Assembly (NCBI GenBank): GCA_964437725.1
Contig: CAYTIB010000004.1
Location: forward strand, 1-61,598
Direction: 5' to 3'
DNA: 61,598 nt
DNA from: CAYTIB01 sp964437725
GTDB taxonomy: Bacteria; UBA8248; JACPRG01; G963555815
Shown: piece after piece, positions 8,981 to 17,588 of the stretch
How the letters are laid out: each line of letters begins with the position of its first letter
Position numbering within the stretch: position 1 is the stretch's first letter
Notes under the pieces: generated by a model
Database searches by the model: none
Seen by the model: the letters and a program-made list of their open reading frames with translations, nothing else
What the model was told of the DNA's origin: nothing
Made by a program: the position numbers and the translations under genes

Positions 8981-9730
8981 ATGGCTTTTCAACTTTTCCG
9001 TGGCTTGCAAAAAAATCCTAAACTTTTCTATTTTTCCACGCTTTCGTTGCTAACGATAGGTTTGTATATCTTCATTCCAACCTTCTCCCAATTAGTCCAT
9101 CGCTCTTTAGCAATTTTGTCCAAGGGGGAAGTCCATGCTCTGCGTACTTACCTTCTTTCCTTCGGTCCATGGGCACCCTTGGTTTCTGGACTACTGATGA
9201 TTCTCCAGGCAATTATTGCCCCCTTGCCAGCTTTCGTCATTACGATCGCCAATGGAATGCTATTTGGTTGCTGGTGGGGGGGGTTATTGTCCTGGATAAG
9301 CGCTATGGCGGCTGCACTGGTTTGCTTTTACATAGCTACAAATTTGGGAAGGCCTGCCGTGGAACGCATAGTGAGTAAGAAGGGACTACTATTGGCTGAA
9401 AAGTTTTTTAAAAATTATGGAATCCACGCTATCATCTTCGCTCGACTCATTCCATTTGTACCTTTTGATCCCATCAGCTATGGAGCGGGATTGACCCGCA
9501 TGCCCATCCGCAACTTTGCATTTGCGACCGGTCTGGGAATGGTACCGGGGACAATCGCCTATTCCTGGTTGGGCGAAAACCTTGAGCATACCCACACATG
9601 GATATTGGGAGCAACAGGCCTGCTCATCCTACTACTAGGGAGTTTTTTCGTCCGTCGATTCGTCTTTGGAAAACCTACGAAACAACTATCTCACCAAGAT
9701 GCTCGGGTGGGCAAAAACCTCGCAAAATAA
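8981..9730 (+). CDS. TVP38/TMEM64 (DedA-superfamily) membrane protein
   Basis: A 249-residue inner-membrane protein with about five or six hydrophobic segments. It carries the SNARE-associated/VTT signature: APLPAFVITIANGMLFG, then ...LGRPAVERIVSKKG, then FARLIPFVPFDPISYGAGLTRM and a GTIAYSWLG exit. The family is ancient and linked to lipid scrambling or small-molecule transport; in some bacteria members near selenium genes have been proposed to act in selenite handling, which I cannot show here. It starts 100 bases after selD on the same strand, so cotranscription is possible, but the spacer holds a tandem repeat and no clear terminator. Confidence 0.8.
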   Translation: MAFQLFRGLQKNPKLFYFSTLSLLTIGLYIFIPTFSQLVHRSLAILSKGEVHALRTYLLSFGPWAPLVSGLLMILQAIIAPLPAFVITIANGMLFGCWWGGLLSWISAMAAALVCFYIATNLGRPAVERIVSKKGLLLAEKFFKNYGIHAIIFARLIPFVPFDPISYGAGLTRMPIRNFAFATGLGMVPGTIAYSWLGENLEHTHTWILGATGLLILLLGSFFVRRFVFGKPTKQLSHQDARVGKNLAK

Positions 9731-9826
9731 AAGAAAATCGGGCACCTTAGAGCATAATACTCAACTCGGGAAGTAAGCTCTGCAAGCTATCACACAGCCC
9801 TACAGGTCCAGGACCCAAGGTCGGTT

Positions 9827-10432
9827 TCAGATCTGTTGAATAAGCTTACCTAAAAGAGGGATCGTCTCATTCAGGGAGTCTACGGTATGTTCGCACAATC
9901 TTGCGAACTCTTCACGCCTCGGTGGACCATGCATGAGACCTATCGTTAAGGTACCAGCTGCTCGTCCAGCTTCCATATCATACCGACCATCTCCAATCAA
10001 AATCACCTCAGAGGGTAAATACCCTAGAGCCTTACATGCTTCTTCTACCTGCCTCGGATCGGGCTTCCAGCAACCAATGTCTCTGGTCACTACTGACTTA
10101 AATTGGAGATCAAAGCGCTCCAATACCGGCATTACGTTCGCGGTGGTGTTGTTGGTAACAATCCCGATGGGAACGGAATAGGAGTCTAAATAATCTAGCA
10201 GAGCGCGAAGGCCCTCCCCCAACTCTGCACCATCTCGCGCCGCGGCTTCATGCCGTTCAAGGATGGATTCCACACGTGTCCGTTCGGGTTCATTTGCTTC
10301 CACCAAGTAATCCAAAATCGAGATGTCCTCTTCAAAACCCATCTCTTCTTTCATGATGGGCCAATCGAAGAAGGGACGCGTTATAGTGCCGTCAAAGTCG
10401 AACAAAATACCCACGAATTTTTTTGTTTGCAT
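9827..10432 (-). CDS. HAD-superfamily phosphatase, phosphoglycolate-phosphatase-like
   Basis: A 201-residue HAD hydrolase. Motif I is FDFDGTI (nucleophile Asp at the first D after F), motif II is the VTNNT threonine block, then a KPDP lysine motif and motif IV GDGRYDMEAGRAAG for Mg2+. The helical cap after motif I is of the C1 type used by Gph-like enzymes acting on small phosphoesters. ATG 10432 is chosen because GAGG lies eight bases upstream; GTG 10438 would be only two bases from it. The gene sits 21 bases downstream of the PurM-fold gene on the same strand, so they form an operon. The substrate is not predictable. Confidence 0.85.
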   Translation of the reverse strand: MQTKKFVGILFDFDGTITRPFFDWPIMKEEMGFEEDISILDYLVEANEPERTRVESILERHEAAARDGAELGEGLRALLDYLDSYSVPIGIVTNNTTANVMPVLERFDLQFKSVVTRDIGCWKPDPRQVEEACKALGYLPSEVILIGDGRYDMEAGRAAGTLTIGLMHGPPRREEFARLCEHTVDSLNETIPLLGKLIQQI

Positions 10433-10453
10433 CTTCACTACCTCATGAAAGCT

Positions 10454-11473
10454 TTAAAAAATCTTTCCGATTTCATCCATATTAAATATCCGAATCGGTT
10501 CTTCTCTTCCCCCTCTCCGGATCATGACCTGGCCTTTTCCAATCCTCATCTCTCCGATAACTTCTGCTGCTAATCCCTCATCTTTTAACGCAACAAGAAG
10601 CTGGTCGGCCTCGGAAGGATCAACACAGATTAGCAACGCCCCTGATGCAAAAGAGCCTAGCGGATCCATGTCAAAATGTTTACAGAAAAGCCGTCCCTCT
10701 TCCAGTACGGGTATAGCATCTCCATCTAGCAATACATCCAAACCTGCTGCCTGTGAAATCTCGTTAACCGCCGTTGCCAGTCCACCTTCTGTTGGGTCGT
10801 GCATCGCGTGAACTGAAACAGCCTGACATGCAATTCTTGCATCCTTGACTACGCTGATACCTGGTTCGTAGAGAAATTTGGATGCAGTCTCTACTCGTTC
10901 TTTCCCGAATACCTTCACAAGCTCTTCTTTACGTTCTCGGGCCATAATGGAAACAGCCTCAAGAGGAATACCCTTCGTAAGAACCAGAACATCTCCTGCC
11001 TTTACACCATCAGGAGTGATGAGTTGGTTTCGCTCAACCTCACCCAGCATAACACCAGCCACAACGGGACGAGTCAACTCCTGAGTAATTTCTGTGTGTC
11101 CACCAATCAAATTAACCCCAATCTCCGCACACCCTTTACGAATATCCGAGAAAATATGTTCCACTAGCATTTCGTCGGAGTCCCCTCCAGGCATCAGAAG
11201 AGAGGCCAAAAACCAACGTGGAGTCCCTCCCATGCAGGCAATATCATTAGCATTAATGTGAACGGCGAACCATCCGATTTCACTTGTGGCGTAAGTAATA
11301 GGATCGGTCTTAGCAATAAGATATTTGTCACCAAAATCGAGGACTGCTGCATCCCAACCAACGGCCGGTCCGGCAATTACACGAGGATCATTAACCGGTT
11401 CATCCGCAAGTATGCGGGCAAGTATTTCGTGTGGGAGTTTCCCTGGGTGCAGTTTTGAATTCCGGCTAGACAT
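10454..11473 (-). CDS. AIR synthase-related (PurM/HypE/SelD-fold) protein
   Basis: A 339-residue member of the PurM/HypE/ThiL/SelD ATP-binding superfamily. It starts with a conserved GKLPHEIL stretch and has AAVLDFGDKYLIAKTDPIT (substrate/Mg site), NDIACMGGTP, IGGHTEIT and MHDPTEGGLATAVNEIS. The last three are typical of HypE, which dehydrates a thiocarboxamide to thiocyanate during NiFe hydrogenase maturation. However, the C-terminal PRxC tail required for HypE chemistry is absent: the protein ends in DEIGKIF. No hydrogenase genes are near, so the reaction is unknown. ATG 11473 is preferred over an upstream start at 11605 because homology begins there. It lies 2.6 kb from selD, a fold relative. 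Confidence 0.75.
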   Translation of the reverse strand: MSSRNSKLHPGKLPHEILARILADEPVNDPRVIAGPAVGWDAAVLDFGDKYLIAKTDPITYATSEIGWFAVHINANDIACMGGTPRWFLASLLMPGGDSDEMLVEHIFSDIRKGCAEIGVNLIGGHTEITQELTRPVVAGVMLGEVERNQLITPDGVKAGDVLVLTKGIPLEAVSIMARERKEELVKVFGKERVETASKFLYEPGISVVKDARIACQAVSVHAMHDPTEGGLATAVNEISQAAGLDVLLDGDAIPVLEEGRLFCKHFDMDPLGSFASGALLICVDPSEADQLLVALKDEGLAAEVIGEMRIGKGQVMIRRGGREEPIRIFNMDEIGKIF

Positions 11474-11919
11474 TTGGACATCCAAATTAGAGATAGACCA
11501 AAAATTGCGAATAGCTAAGAGCCAGTGATAATAACCCCTCAACAGTTTCCCGGTACAGCCTATTTTTTCACAAAGAGAACCCCTTTTTTGAAAAAAAGAG
11601 AACATGAACCCTGGAAATTAAGTCAAAATAAAAATAACTCAAAAAAACCCTAGCATGCTTCAGGTTGGCCTTCTCCGTGTTGTTAGCATCAACAAAAAAG
11701 TCAAAGGTCAGCGGTTGCCAAGATTAAATTTTTGAAAGAGAATAACGCCCGCGCAGTTGGCCTCGGCTAACAACTTTTCTTCGATGTAGAAATATATGTA
11801 GCCAATAAAAAATTGGGGATTAAAGTTAATGGTGTTCTATCTAGCTAGGTTTAAGCTAGAGGGGTAAGTCAAAAGGGGGCACAAAACAGGTGGCCTCTCG
11901 ACTATTTCCGAATATGGGT
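11474..11919. other. intergenic region before tRNA-Phe
   Basis: About 450 AT-rich bases between the divergent PurM-fold gene and tRNA-Phe. It has short inverted repeats, for example CTAGCT ... AGCTAG around 11842-11860, but no frame that I recognise. It should hold the tRNA promoter and that of the leftward operon. Confidence 0.4.
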
Positions 11920-11995
11920 GCCGGGGTAGCTCAGTCGGTAGAGCAGTGGACTGAAAATCCATGTGTCGGCGGTTCAATTCCGCCCCCCGGCACCA
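11920..11995 (+). tRNA. tRNA-Phe (GAA)
   Basis: A 76-base tRNA with all four arms. The acceptor stem is GCCGGGG paired with CCCCGGC, then discriminator A and an encoded CCA. T8 and A9 precede the D stem GCTC/GAGC. The anticodon stem closes the loop CTGAAAA with anticodon GAA, which reads UUC and UUU. The T arm is GGCGG-TTCAATT-CCGCC. No mismatch disturbs the cloverleaf. Confidence 0.97.
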
Positions 11996-12273
11996 TTCAA
12001 TTGAAACGGATAGGCCCTAAATGAACATTCTCTACTTAAGACAGTTTTCCTTTAATCTGAAGGTCGGGCAATAGCATAATTGGACCACGAGAGAGGGGAA
12101 CCTTGACGATGTATCCTAGCCGAAGGCCTCAGAAGCAACCGAGCAAAAACAGTTTATAAATCACAGCGAATTTTCCCGCACCACCCGCTTTTTTTATTGA
12201 CGTTCCTCTCCGCAATCACTACCTTCGAAAGGTGAGGGCTTGACTCAATTCCAGGCATAACACAGGAGGAGAA

Positions 12274-13515
12274 ATGCTCCGACGGCAAATCTACAAATCT
12301 CGGCAAGTCGTCGTTATGCTCTTGGTTCTTCTGCTCACCGGTTGCGCGGGCCTTTACGGACCCCCAAGGGGGGATCGCATTCTAGGGCCAACGCGAGGGA
12401 GTTCACGTCTTATTCTAGAGCGTGTTGATTTCTCAGACCTCCCGGACTGGAAAAGCGACCACCACGCGGCCATACTCCCTGTTTTCATGAAATCCTGTGG
12501 CCGTCTTCATAACCAACCTAACGAGCAACCGATTGACCGAAAAGGATATGCGGGCCCAATTGGCAACTGGCGATCAATATGCAAAGAAGCGGAACGACTT
12601 CCGCAAGACAATAATCGCGTACGCAACTTCATCGAAAAGGTCTTCATCCCCTACCGTGTATTAAACAACGGGCAGTCTGAGGGTCTGTTCACAGCCTACT
12701 ACGAGCCTGTCCTGCGCGGATCCCGGAAATACGGAGGACAATATACTGTCCCAATTTATGGTCGGCCGAGTGATCTCGTAACTGCCGACTTGGGCAACTT
12801 TTCCTCCGATCTTCATGGGCGAAAGATCGTTGGAAGGGTAAAAAACGGTAAGTTGGGACCATATCACAATAGAGCGTCCATTAACTCCGGTTCTCTCGAC
12901 GGACGGAAGCTAGAGATTGTTTGGGTGGACGATCCAATCGACGCTTTCTTTTTACATATCCAGGGATCGTGGCAAGTGTTACTAAATAATGGACGCCGTA
13001 TCCGCATCGGATACACAGCACAAAATGGCCACCCTTACCGATCCATCGGACGGGAATTAATTCGGAGCGGGGCACTCGCTCGCGAGGGCATATCGATGCA
13101 ATCCATTCGCGCTTGGATCCGGGCCAACCCTAAGAAGGGACATAAGTTGATGGAAAAAAACCCATCATATATCTTTTTTCGAGAGGTAAGGACTAAGGGG
13201 CCAGTCGGTGCACAGGGCGTTACCCTGACACCCCTTCGTTCTCTGGCTGTGGACAGACGTTTCATCCCCTTAGGTGTTCCATTCTGGATTGACACAGTTG
13301 TGCCAACAGGAAGCTCGTGGACGGAGTCACGACCACTACGACGTCTTTTTATAGCTCAGGACACTGGAGGGGCAATCCGAGGACCAGTGCGGGCAGACAT
13401 CTTTTGGGGAACAGGTAAGGAGGCTGGAAAGACGGCAGGGCGAATGAAACATCCTGGTAACTATTACCTCCTACTTCCCCGAAGCGTTGCCGATGACCCT
13501 GGTCCGACAACGTAA
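12274..13515 (+). CDS. mltA: membrane-bound lytic murein transglycosylase A
   Basis: MltA cleaves the MurNAc-GlcNAc bond of peptidoglycan with formation of 1,6-anhydro ends. The 413-residue protein starts with a lipoprotein signal and lipobox LLTGC (Cys24). It then shows the MltA blocks GLFTAYYEPVLRGSR, DPIDAFFLHIQGSW, GYTAQNGHPYRSIGR, NPSYIFFRE, and the C-terminal 3D region FIAQDTGGAIRGPVRADIFWG, which contains the catalytic Asp. It is therefore probably anchored to the outer membrane from the periplasmic side. ATG 12274 follows AGGAGG at a good distance. It supports a Gram-negative envelope. It stands alone between tRNA-Phe and the Fe-S protein gene. Confidence 0.93.
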   Translation: MLRRQIYKSRQVVVMLLVLLLTGCAGLYGPPRGDRILGPTRGSSRLILERVDFSDLPDWKSDHHAAILPVFMKSCGRLHNQPNEQPIDRKGYAGPIGNWRSICKEAERLPQDNNRVRNFIEKVFIPYRVLNNGQSEGLFTAYYEPVLRGSRKYGGQYTVPIYGRPSDLVTADLGNFSSDLHGRKIVGRVKNGKLGPYHNRASINSGSLDGRKLEIVWVDDPIDAFFLHIQGSWQVLLNNGRRIRIGYTAQNGHPYRSIGRELIRSGALAREGISMQSIRAWIRANPKKGHKLMEKNPSYIFFREVRTKGPVGAQGVTLTPLRSLAVDRRFIPLGVPFWIDTVVPTGSSWTESRPLRRLFIAQDTGGAIRGPVRADIFWGTGKEAGKTAGRMKHPGNYYLLLPRSVADDPGPTT

Positions 13516-13632
13516 TTCGGCACCCTTCCCAATACCTAGTCTGATTGTAGAAATCGGAATTCACAACTAGAATGTATCTTATGATTCAAATGTATTAACC
13601 ATAGGGTTAAAAATAACGATAGAGTGATTGAC

Positions 13633-14934
13633 ATGACAGCTTCGGCTACCCCCTACATGGATTATATAGATCAAGAAATAGCGCAGATGGCCGCTGCCTG
13701 CACATACTGCGGTGAATGCTTTAAGGCATGCCCGATGGTTCCCTACACAAACCTAGCGGAAGCCAATCCTGAGCAGGTCACACGTGACGTTATCGATCTC
13801 TTACTAGATAGAGATTTTTCAGGTGAGGGGGGTGACTGGGCTGAGTCCTGCCAACAAAGCGGACCCTGTATAGAAGCCTGTCCAGAACCTATTAATCCGA
13901 GGACTATGCTCACATACGCACGTACCAAGCAATACATACAAAAAAAAGGCGTGCCGGGTATAAAAAAAGAATCTAATGGGTTCTTCCGAAAATTCTCTCA
14001 AACCCTCAAGCTTGTTGCTGGTACACAGATGGAACCAGAGCGGTTTCAGCACTTAACTACCGTCAAACAGGGGAAAAAATCGAGCGCGGACATTGTATTT
14101 TACTTCGGCTGCAACCTCCTCCAGACACCCCATATTATTTTCACTGTCATGGATATATTTGATCAACTCGGGATAGATTTTGTTGTTCAGGGGGGCATAG
14201 CAAACTGCTGCGGGGTCAATCACCTACGTCAGGGAGATGAGGAAGGCGGCGGAAAAATAAAAACAAACTCCCTCAGTCACTTCACTGCTTTCGAGCCAAA
14301 CATGGTGGTAACCTTCTGTCCTACCTGCCAAATCCAGTACACAGAACGTCCGCCTCTTGGCGAACCCACGCCAATGCCCTTCGAGCACATCACACAATTT
14401 CTCGCCGAAAGACTAAAGGACCTCGAGAATCTATATGTCAAGCCGGTCCGAAAGCGTGTGGGTCTTCACGAACATACCGGGGTACCCGGCGTAAACGAAA
14501 ACGTACGAAAAATCCTGGTGTCCATACCTGGACTAGAACTGGTGGAGTTTCCTCAACTCATCCAAAATGGCTACCAGTGTCCGACGCTGCTTATCGAGAA
14601 AGCTAAAGAGGAAATGAGAGATGTCCTATTTCAGGGGGCATGTGATGCGGGGATCGATACTTTGGCTACCACCTATCATAGTTGCTATCGAGAACTGTGT
14701 GGAGAAGAGGCAAACTATCCCTTTACCGTATGCAATTTCATTTCCTTGATCGGAGAAGCCATGGACATTCATCACGATGCTTACTTCCAACGTTTCCGCC
14801 TTATGAGGGACATCAATACGGTCCTAGATCAAAGTGAGCACTTCATTAAATCGAATGGTATGGATCCTTCTTCCCTCCGTAATTCGCTTTCAAATGTCCT
14901 CTACGGAACTCCGGAACGTTCCTCCCCTTCTTGA
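13633..14934 (+). CDS. 4Fe-4S/CCG-domain protein, HdrB/GlpC-like
   Basis: The N-terminus has a ferredoxin-type pair. The first cluster motif, CTYCGECFKACP, is complete. The second, ESCQQSGPCIEACPE, has only three regularly placed Cys (CX5CX3CP), so that cluster is atypical. Two CCG modules follow, as in HdrB, GlpC and LutA. The first is intact (FGCN ... NCCGVNH ... CPTC); the second is degenerate, with YQCP and YHSCYRELCG but no CCG. Such proteins pass electrons between a dehydrogenase and a quinone or disulfide. ATG 13633 is preferred over GTG 13624. No partner dehydrogenase is adjacent; bioB follows by 84 bases and may be cotranscribed. Confidence 0.8.
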   Translation: MTASATPYMDYIDQEIAQMAAACTYCGECFKACPMVPYTNLAEANPEQVTRDVIDLLLDRDFSGEGGDWAESCQQSGPCIEACPEPINPRTMLTYARTKQYIQKKGVPGIKKESNGFFRKFSQTLKLVAGTQMEPERFQHLTTVKQGKKSSADIVFYFGCNLLQTPHIIFTVMDIFDQLGIDFVVQGGIANCCGVNHLRQGDEEGGGKIKTNSLSHFTAFEPNMVVTFCPTCQIQYTERPPLGEPTPMPFEHITQFLAERLKDLENLYVKPVRKRVGLHEHTGVPGVNENVRKILVSIPGLELVEFPQLIQNGYQCPTLLIEKAKEEMRDVLFQGACDAGIDTLATTYHSCYRELCGEEANYPFTVCNFISLIGEAMDIHHDAYFQRFRLMRDINTVLDQSEHFIKSNGMDPSSLRNSLSNVLYGTPERSSPS

Positions 14935-15018
14935 AAAAGGCAAGTCCCTAAGTGGCACATATCTAGCTTGTGTAACGAAGAAAAGAAACGTTAAACAGGA
15001 ACAAGGGAAAGGAAGGTT

Positions 15019-16053
15019 TTGAAGATAACCGATTACGCTGATTTGGCCAACCGTATTCTGGACGGGGCTGAAACTTCTCGCACAGAGGCTGAAGCGATTA
15101 TCGAAGCGCCGGAAGATGATCTTCTTCCTATCCTCGACGCGGCGTTTCGGATAAGGCGCACATATTTCGGCCGGAAAGTACAAATCCACCAATTGGTCAA
15201 CGCAAAGAGTGGCCTTTGTCCTGAGGACTGCAACTATTGCTCGCAGTCCTCACTCTCAACAGCAGAGATCGAGAAATACAACCTCATAGATGAGAAGGCG
15301 CTGGTTGAAGGGGCCAAACGTGCTGTGGAGGCAAACTCTAGACGTTACTGCATCGTGCTCAGTGGTCGAGGTCCTACCGATAGTGAAATCGAGCACATTG
15401 GCTCCGCAATTAAACGCATCAAGTCGAAATTCAATCTGTCAATATGTTGCTCTTTGGGAATATTCGGCGAAAAGAAGGCACAGCGACTTCAGCAAATTGG
15501 AGTCGATCGCCTGAATCACAATTTAAATACAAGCGAGCGATTCTATCCAGAGATTTGTACAACCCATACGTACGAAGATCGAATGAGCACCCTTCAAGCC
15601 GCCCGCAGCGTAGGCATGGAGCTTTGCTCAGGGGTGATCTTTGGTCAAGGAGAAACAAACGGGGACATTATTGATATGTGCGGAGCACTTCGGGTGATTC
15701 AGCCAGAATCTATTCCAGTCAATTTCCTACACGCAATTCCGGGTACACCCTTCCAAGGGAGACAAAAACTCAATCCTACGCGTTGTCTTCGCCTCCTAAG
15801 TTTGATGCGTTTTTTCAATCCAAAGTCAGAAATCCGTGTGGCGGGGGGGCGGGAATTGCAATTCGGGCTGCTTCAGGGATTGGCGCTCTATCCAGCCAAT
15901 TCGGTCTTTGTTTCAGGTTACTTGACAACTTCCGGGCAAACATCCGAGGAGGCTCATCGGATGATTCACGAGATGGGATTCACAGTCGATGAGACAGGCG
16001 AGTCCGATTCCCACCCACAAAAAAGCATGGACCACCCCTACAAACCCGGGTAA
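15019..16053 (+). CDS. bioB: biotin synthase (radical SAM)
   Basis: BioB inserts sulfur into dethiobiotin, the last step of biotin synthesis. The 344-residue protein has the radical-SAM cluster motif CPEDCNYC, then YCIVLSGRGPTDSEIEHI, the conserved LNHNLNTSERFYP region, CSGVIFGQGET and the GGREL block near the C-terminus. These match BioB along the whole length. It starts with TTG at 15019, with purine-rich AGGGAAAGGAAGG upstream. No bioA, bioD or bioF is in the window. The N-terminal 40 residues look normal, so I see no truncation. Confidence 0.93.
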   Translation: MKITDYADLANRILDGAETSRTEAEAIIEAPEDDLLPILDAAFRIRRTYFGRKVQIHQLVNAKSGLCPEDCNYCSQSSLSTAEIEKYNLIDEKALVEGAKRAVEANSRRYCIVLSGRGPTDSEIEHIGSAIKRIKSKFNLSICCSLGIFGEKKAQRLQQIGVDRLNHNLNTSERFYPEICTTHTYEDRMSTLQAARSVGMELCSGVIFGQGETNGDIIDMCGALRVIQPESIPVNFLHAIPGTPFQGRQKLNPTRCLRLLSLMRFFNPKSEIRVAGGRELQFGLLQGLALYPANSVFVSGYLTTSGQTSEEAHRMIHEMGFTVDETGESDSHPQKSMDHPYKPG

Positions 16054-16103
16054 TTAAAAAGCTCTCTAAAAAAAGAAAAGCGCAATCAAGCTTTTGGGGC
16101 TGG

Positions 16104-16514
16104 CTACTTCGGTTGCGCCTCAACTAACTCAATCAAGGCTCCGCTTGTACTTCTAGGGTGAAAGAAAAAAATCAACTCACCCAAAATACCTGGCTGAGGT
16201 TTTTCGTATAGCGGTTCCAAACCCTCTTCAACCATGGTCGCAATAGCCCTATGTATATCTGGCACCTCATAGGCTAGGTGGTGGAGTCCTTCTCCCCTAT
16301 TTTGAAGAAACTTATCGATAACCGTACCCTCTTTTGTCGGAGCAAGAAATTCAATTGCCGTATCACCGATCATCACAAAAGCAGCGTCTACTTCGCCATT
16401 ATGGTTAAGGTGCCGACTACGGACTTTCCCTCCTAAGGTATTCTCATAGTTCTCGATAGCTGTTTCCATATCCCTAACAATCACACCAATATGATCTAGC
16501 TTGCCGATTTCCAA
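16104..16514 (-). CDS. mce: methylmalonyl-CoA epimerase-like VOC protein
   Basis: A 136-residue glyoxalase/VOC-fold protein. It begins LDHIGVIVRDME and has the metal ligands expected of methylmalonyl-CoA epimerase: His in DHIG, His in GEGLHHLAYEV, and Glu in ALIELVE, with FFFHPRSTSGALIE matching the family closely. The enzyme interconverts (R)- and (S)-methylmalonyl-CoA in propionate metabolism. The start is TTG 16514, decided by a strong GGAGG seven bases upstream. No mutase is adjacent. It converges with bioB, with no clear terminator between the two. Confidence 0.85.
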   Translation of the reverse strand: MEIGKLDHIGVIVRDMETAIENYENTLGGKVRSRHLNHNGEVDAAFVMIGDTAIEFLAPTKEGTVIDKFLQNRGEGLHHLAYEVPDIHRAIATMVEEGLEPLYEKPQPGILGELIFFFHPRSTSGALIELVEAQPK

Positions 16515-16616
16515 AGCCTAACCTCCAAGTGTTACTTGTCTATAGTTCCCGGAGTGCTTTCAGGAATTAATTTCTGAAAGATCACAGAAAAAAATTTCCA
16601 CATTCTGCATAAACTC

Positions 16617-17171
16617 TCATAGTTGGCTTACAACAACCTCGTCACGATCATCCACTTCAGATAGCAGTACCTGAACATGGTCTTGCGGTGAGGTGGATAC
16701 TGTCCGACCAACAAAATCCGCACTGATCGGCAACTCACGACCTTTCCGGTCGATGAGAACGGCTAAGCTAATAGAACCAGGTCGACCAAAGCTCATAACC
16801 CCCGTCATAGCAGCACGGACAGTCCGACCAGTCCAAAGAACGTCATCCACCAAAACGATGTGAACCCCCTCCACGCTGAAAGGGATTTCGGTTTGAAGAA
16901 TTTCAATGCGAGTCTCAAGAGGGTCGAAGTCGTCTCGGTAAATAGTGACATCCAAAACACCAACAGGAACCCGCTCCTCTTCCTGAGAACTTCCTCCACT
17001 TGCAACAATGCATTCCCGAAGACGTTTAGCCAAGAACTCACCCCGCGTCCGGACCCCTACCAAAGCTAGGTTCCGAACTCCACGGTTTCTGTCGACAATT
17101 TCTGCACCTATCCGACTCAGAGCTTTTTGAATGTCCTCCGCCGTTAGGATGCAGTACGCATCTTCACTCAT
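16617..17171 (-). CDS. pyrR: PyrR bifunctional pyrimidine regulator/uracil phosphoribosyltransferase
   Basis: At 184 residues this is a full-length PyrR. It has the type I phosphoribosyltransferase PRPP loop VLVDDVLWTGRTVRAAM, an N-terminal ILTAEDIQKALSRIGAEI helix, and GVRTRGEFLAKRL. The family makes UMP from uracil and PRPP, and in many bacteria binds pyr mRNA leaders to attenuate transcription. No pyr biosynthesis gene is beside it, so the attenuation role is not supported by context. ATG 17171 has AAGAGA just upstream. The 200-base gap to the tautomerase gene is a divergent promoter region. Confidence 0.9.
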   Translation of the reverse strand: MSEDAYCILTAEDIQKALSRIGAEIVDRNRGVRNLALVGVRTRGEFLAKRLRECIVASGGSSQEEERVPVGVLDVTIYRDDFDPLETRIEILQTEIPFSVEGVHIVLVDDVLWTGRTVRAAMTGVMSFGRPGSISLAVLIDRKGRELPISADFVGRTVSTSPQDHVQVLLSEVDDRDEVVVSQL

Positions 17172-17378
17172 AATCTCTTTCTCGCTTCGGCCCCTCTTTT
17201 AATAGAGTTGCCCAATTCCAGAGAACGGAGCAGGTACACAGTTGAGTATAAAAAGTCGTGAGCAAGTAAATTATGACTGAAAAAAACAATGAAAGCGATG
17301 AATTATTTCTTAATGAAATCTAAATAGAAGAAAGATGGTGAAAGTAACGGTCAAGCAAACCAAATGGGAGGGGAAGCT

Positions 17379-17582
17379 ATGCCCGTCATTATCGTTAAGG
17401 CCCGAGAGGGCGTTCTAAAAGATCATCTAGTCAAAAGCCAGCTCATCGAGGATCTGGCCACAGCCTTTACTAAAGCGGCGGGCGATGAGAGCTACAAAAA
17501 ACGAGTGACGGTGGTCATCGATGAAATCCCCAATGAGAACTGGGGCCGATCCGGTCAACAGGTCAAACCCGACGGGAGTTGA
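17379..17582 (+). CDS. 4-oxalocrotonate tautomerase-family protein
   Basis: A 67-residue small tautomerase. After removal of Met it would start with the catalytic Pro1 (MPVIIVKAREG), followed by a helix and a VTVVIDEIPNENWGRSG strand and tail typical of the family. Members shift double bonds in hydroxymuconates and related enols of aromatic or heterocycle breakdown. ATG 17379 is selected because GGAGGGG lies just before it and only this start exposes Pro1; the frame also opens at 17364. It converges with the amidohydrolase gene six bases away. Its substrate is unknown, but several ring-degradation enzymes are nearby. Confidence 0.88.
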   Translation: MPVIIVKAREGVLKDHLVKSQLIEDLATAFTKAAGDESYKKRVTVVIDEIPNENWGRSGQQVKPDGS

Positions 17583-17588
17583 CCTTGG

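Noticed and set aside
10454..11473. A second SelD
   Set aside because: It has the shared fold, but lacks the GG(C/U)G(C)K loop and matches HypE/AIR synthase-type blocks instead.
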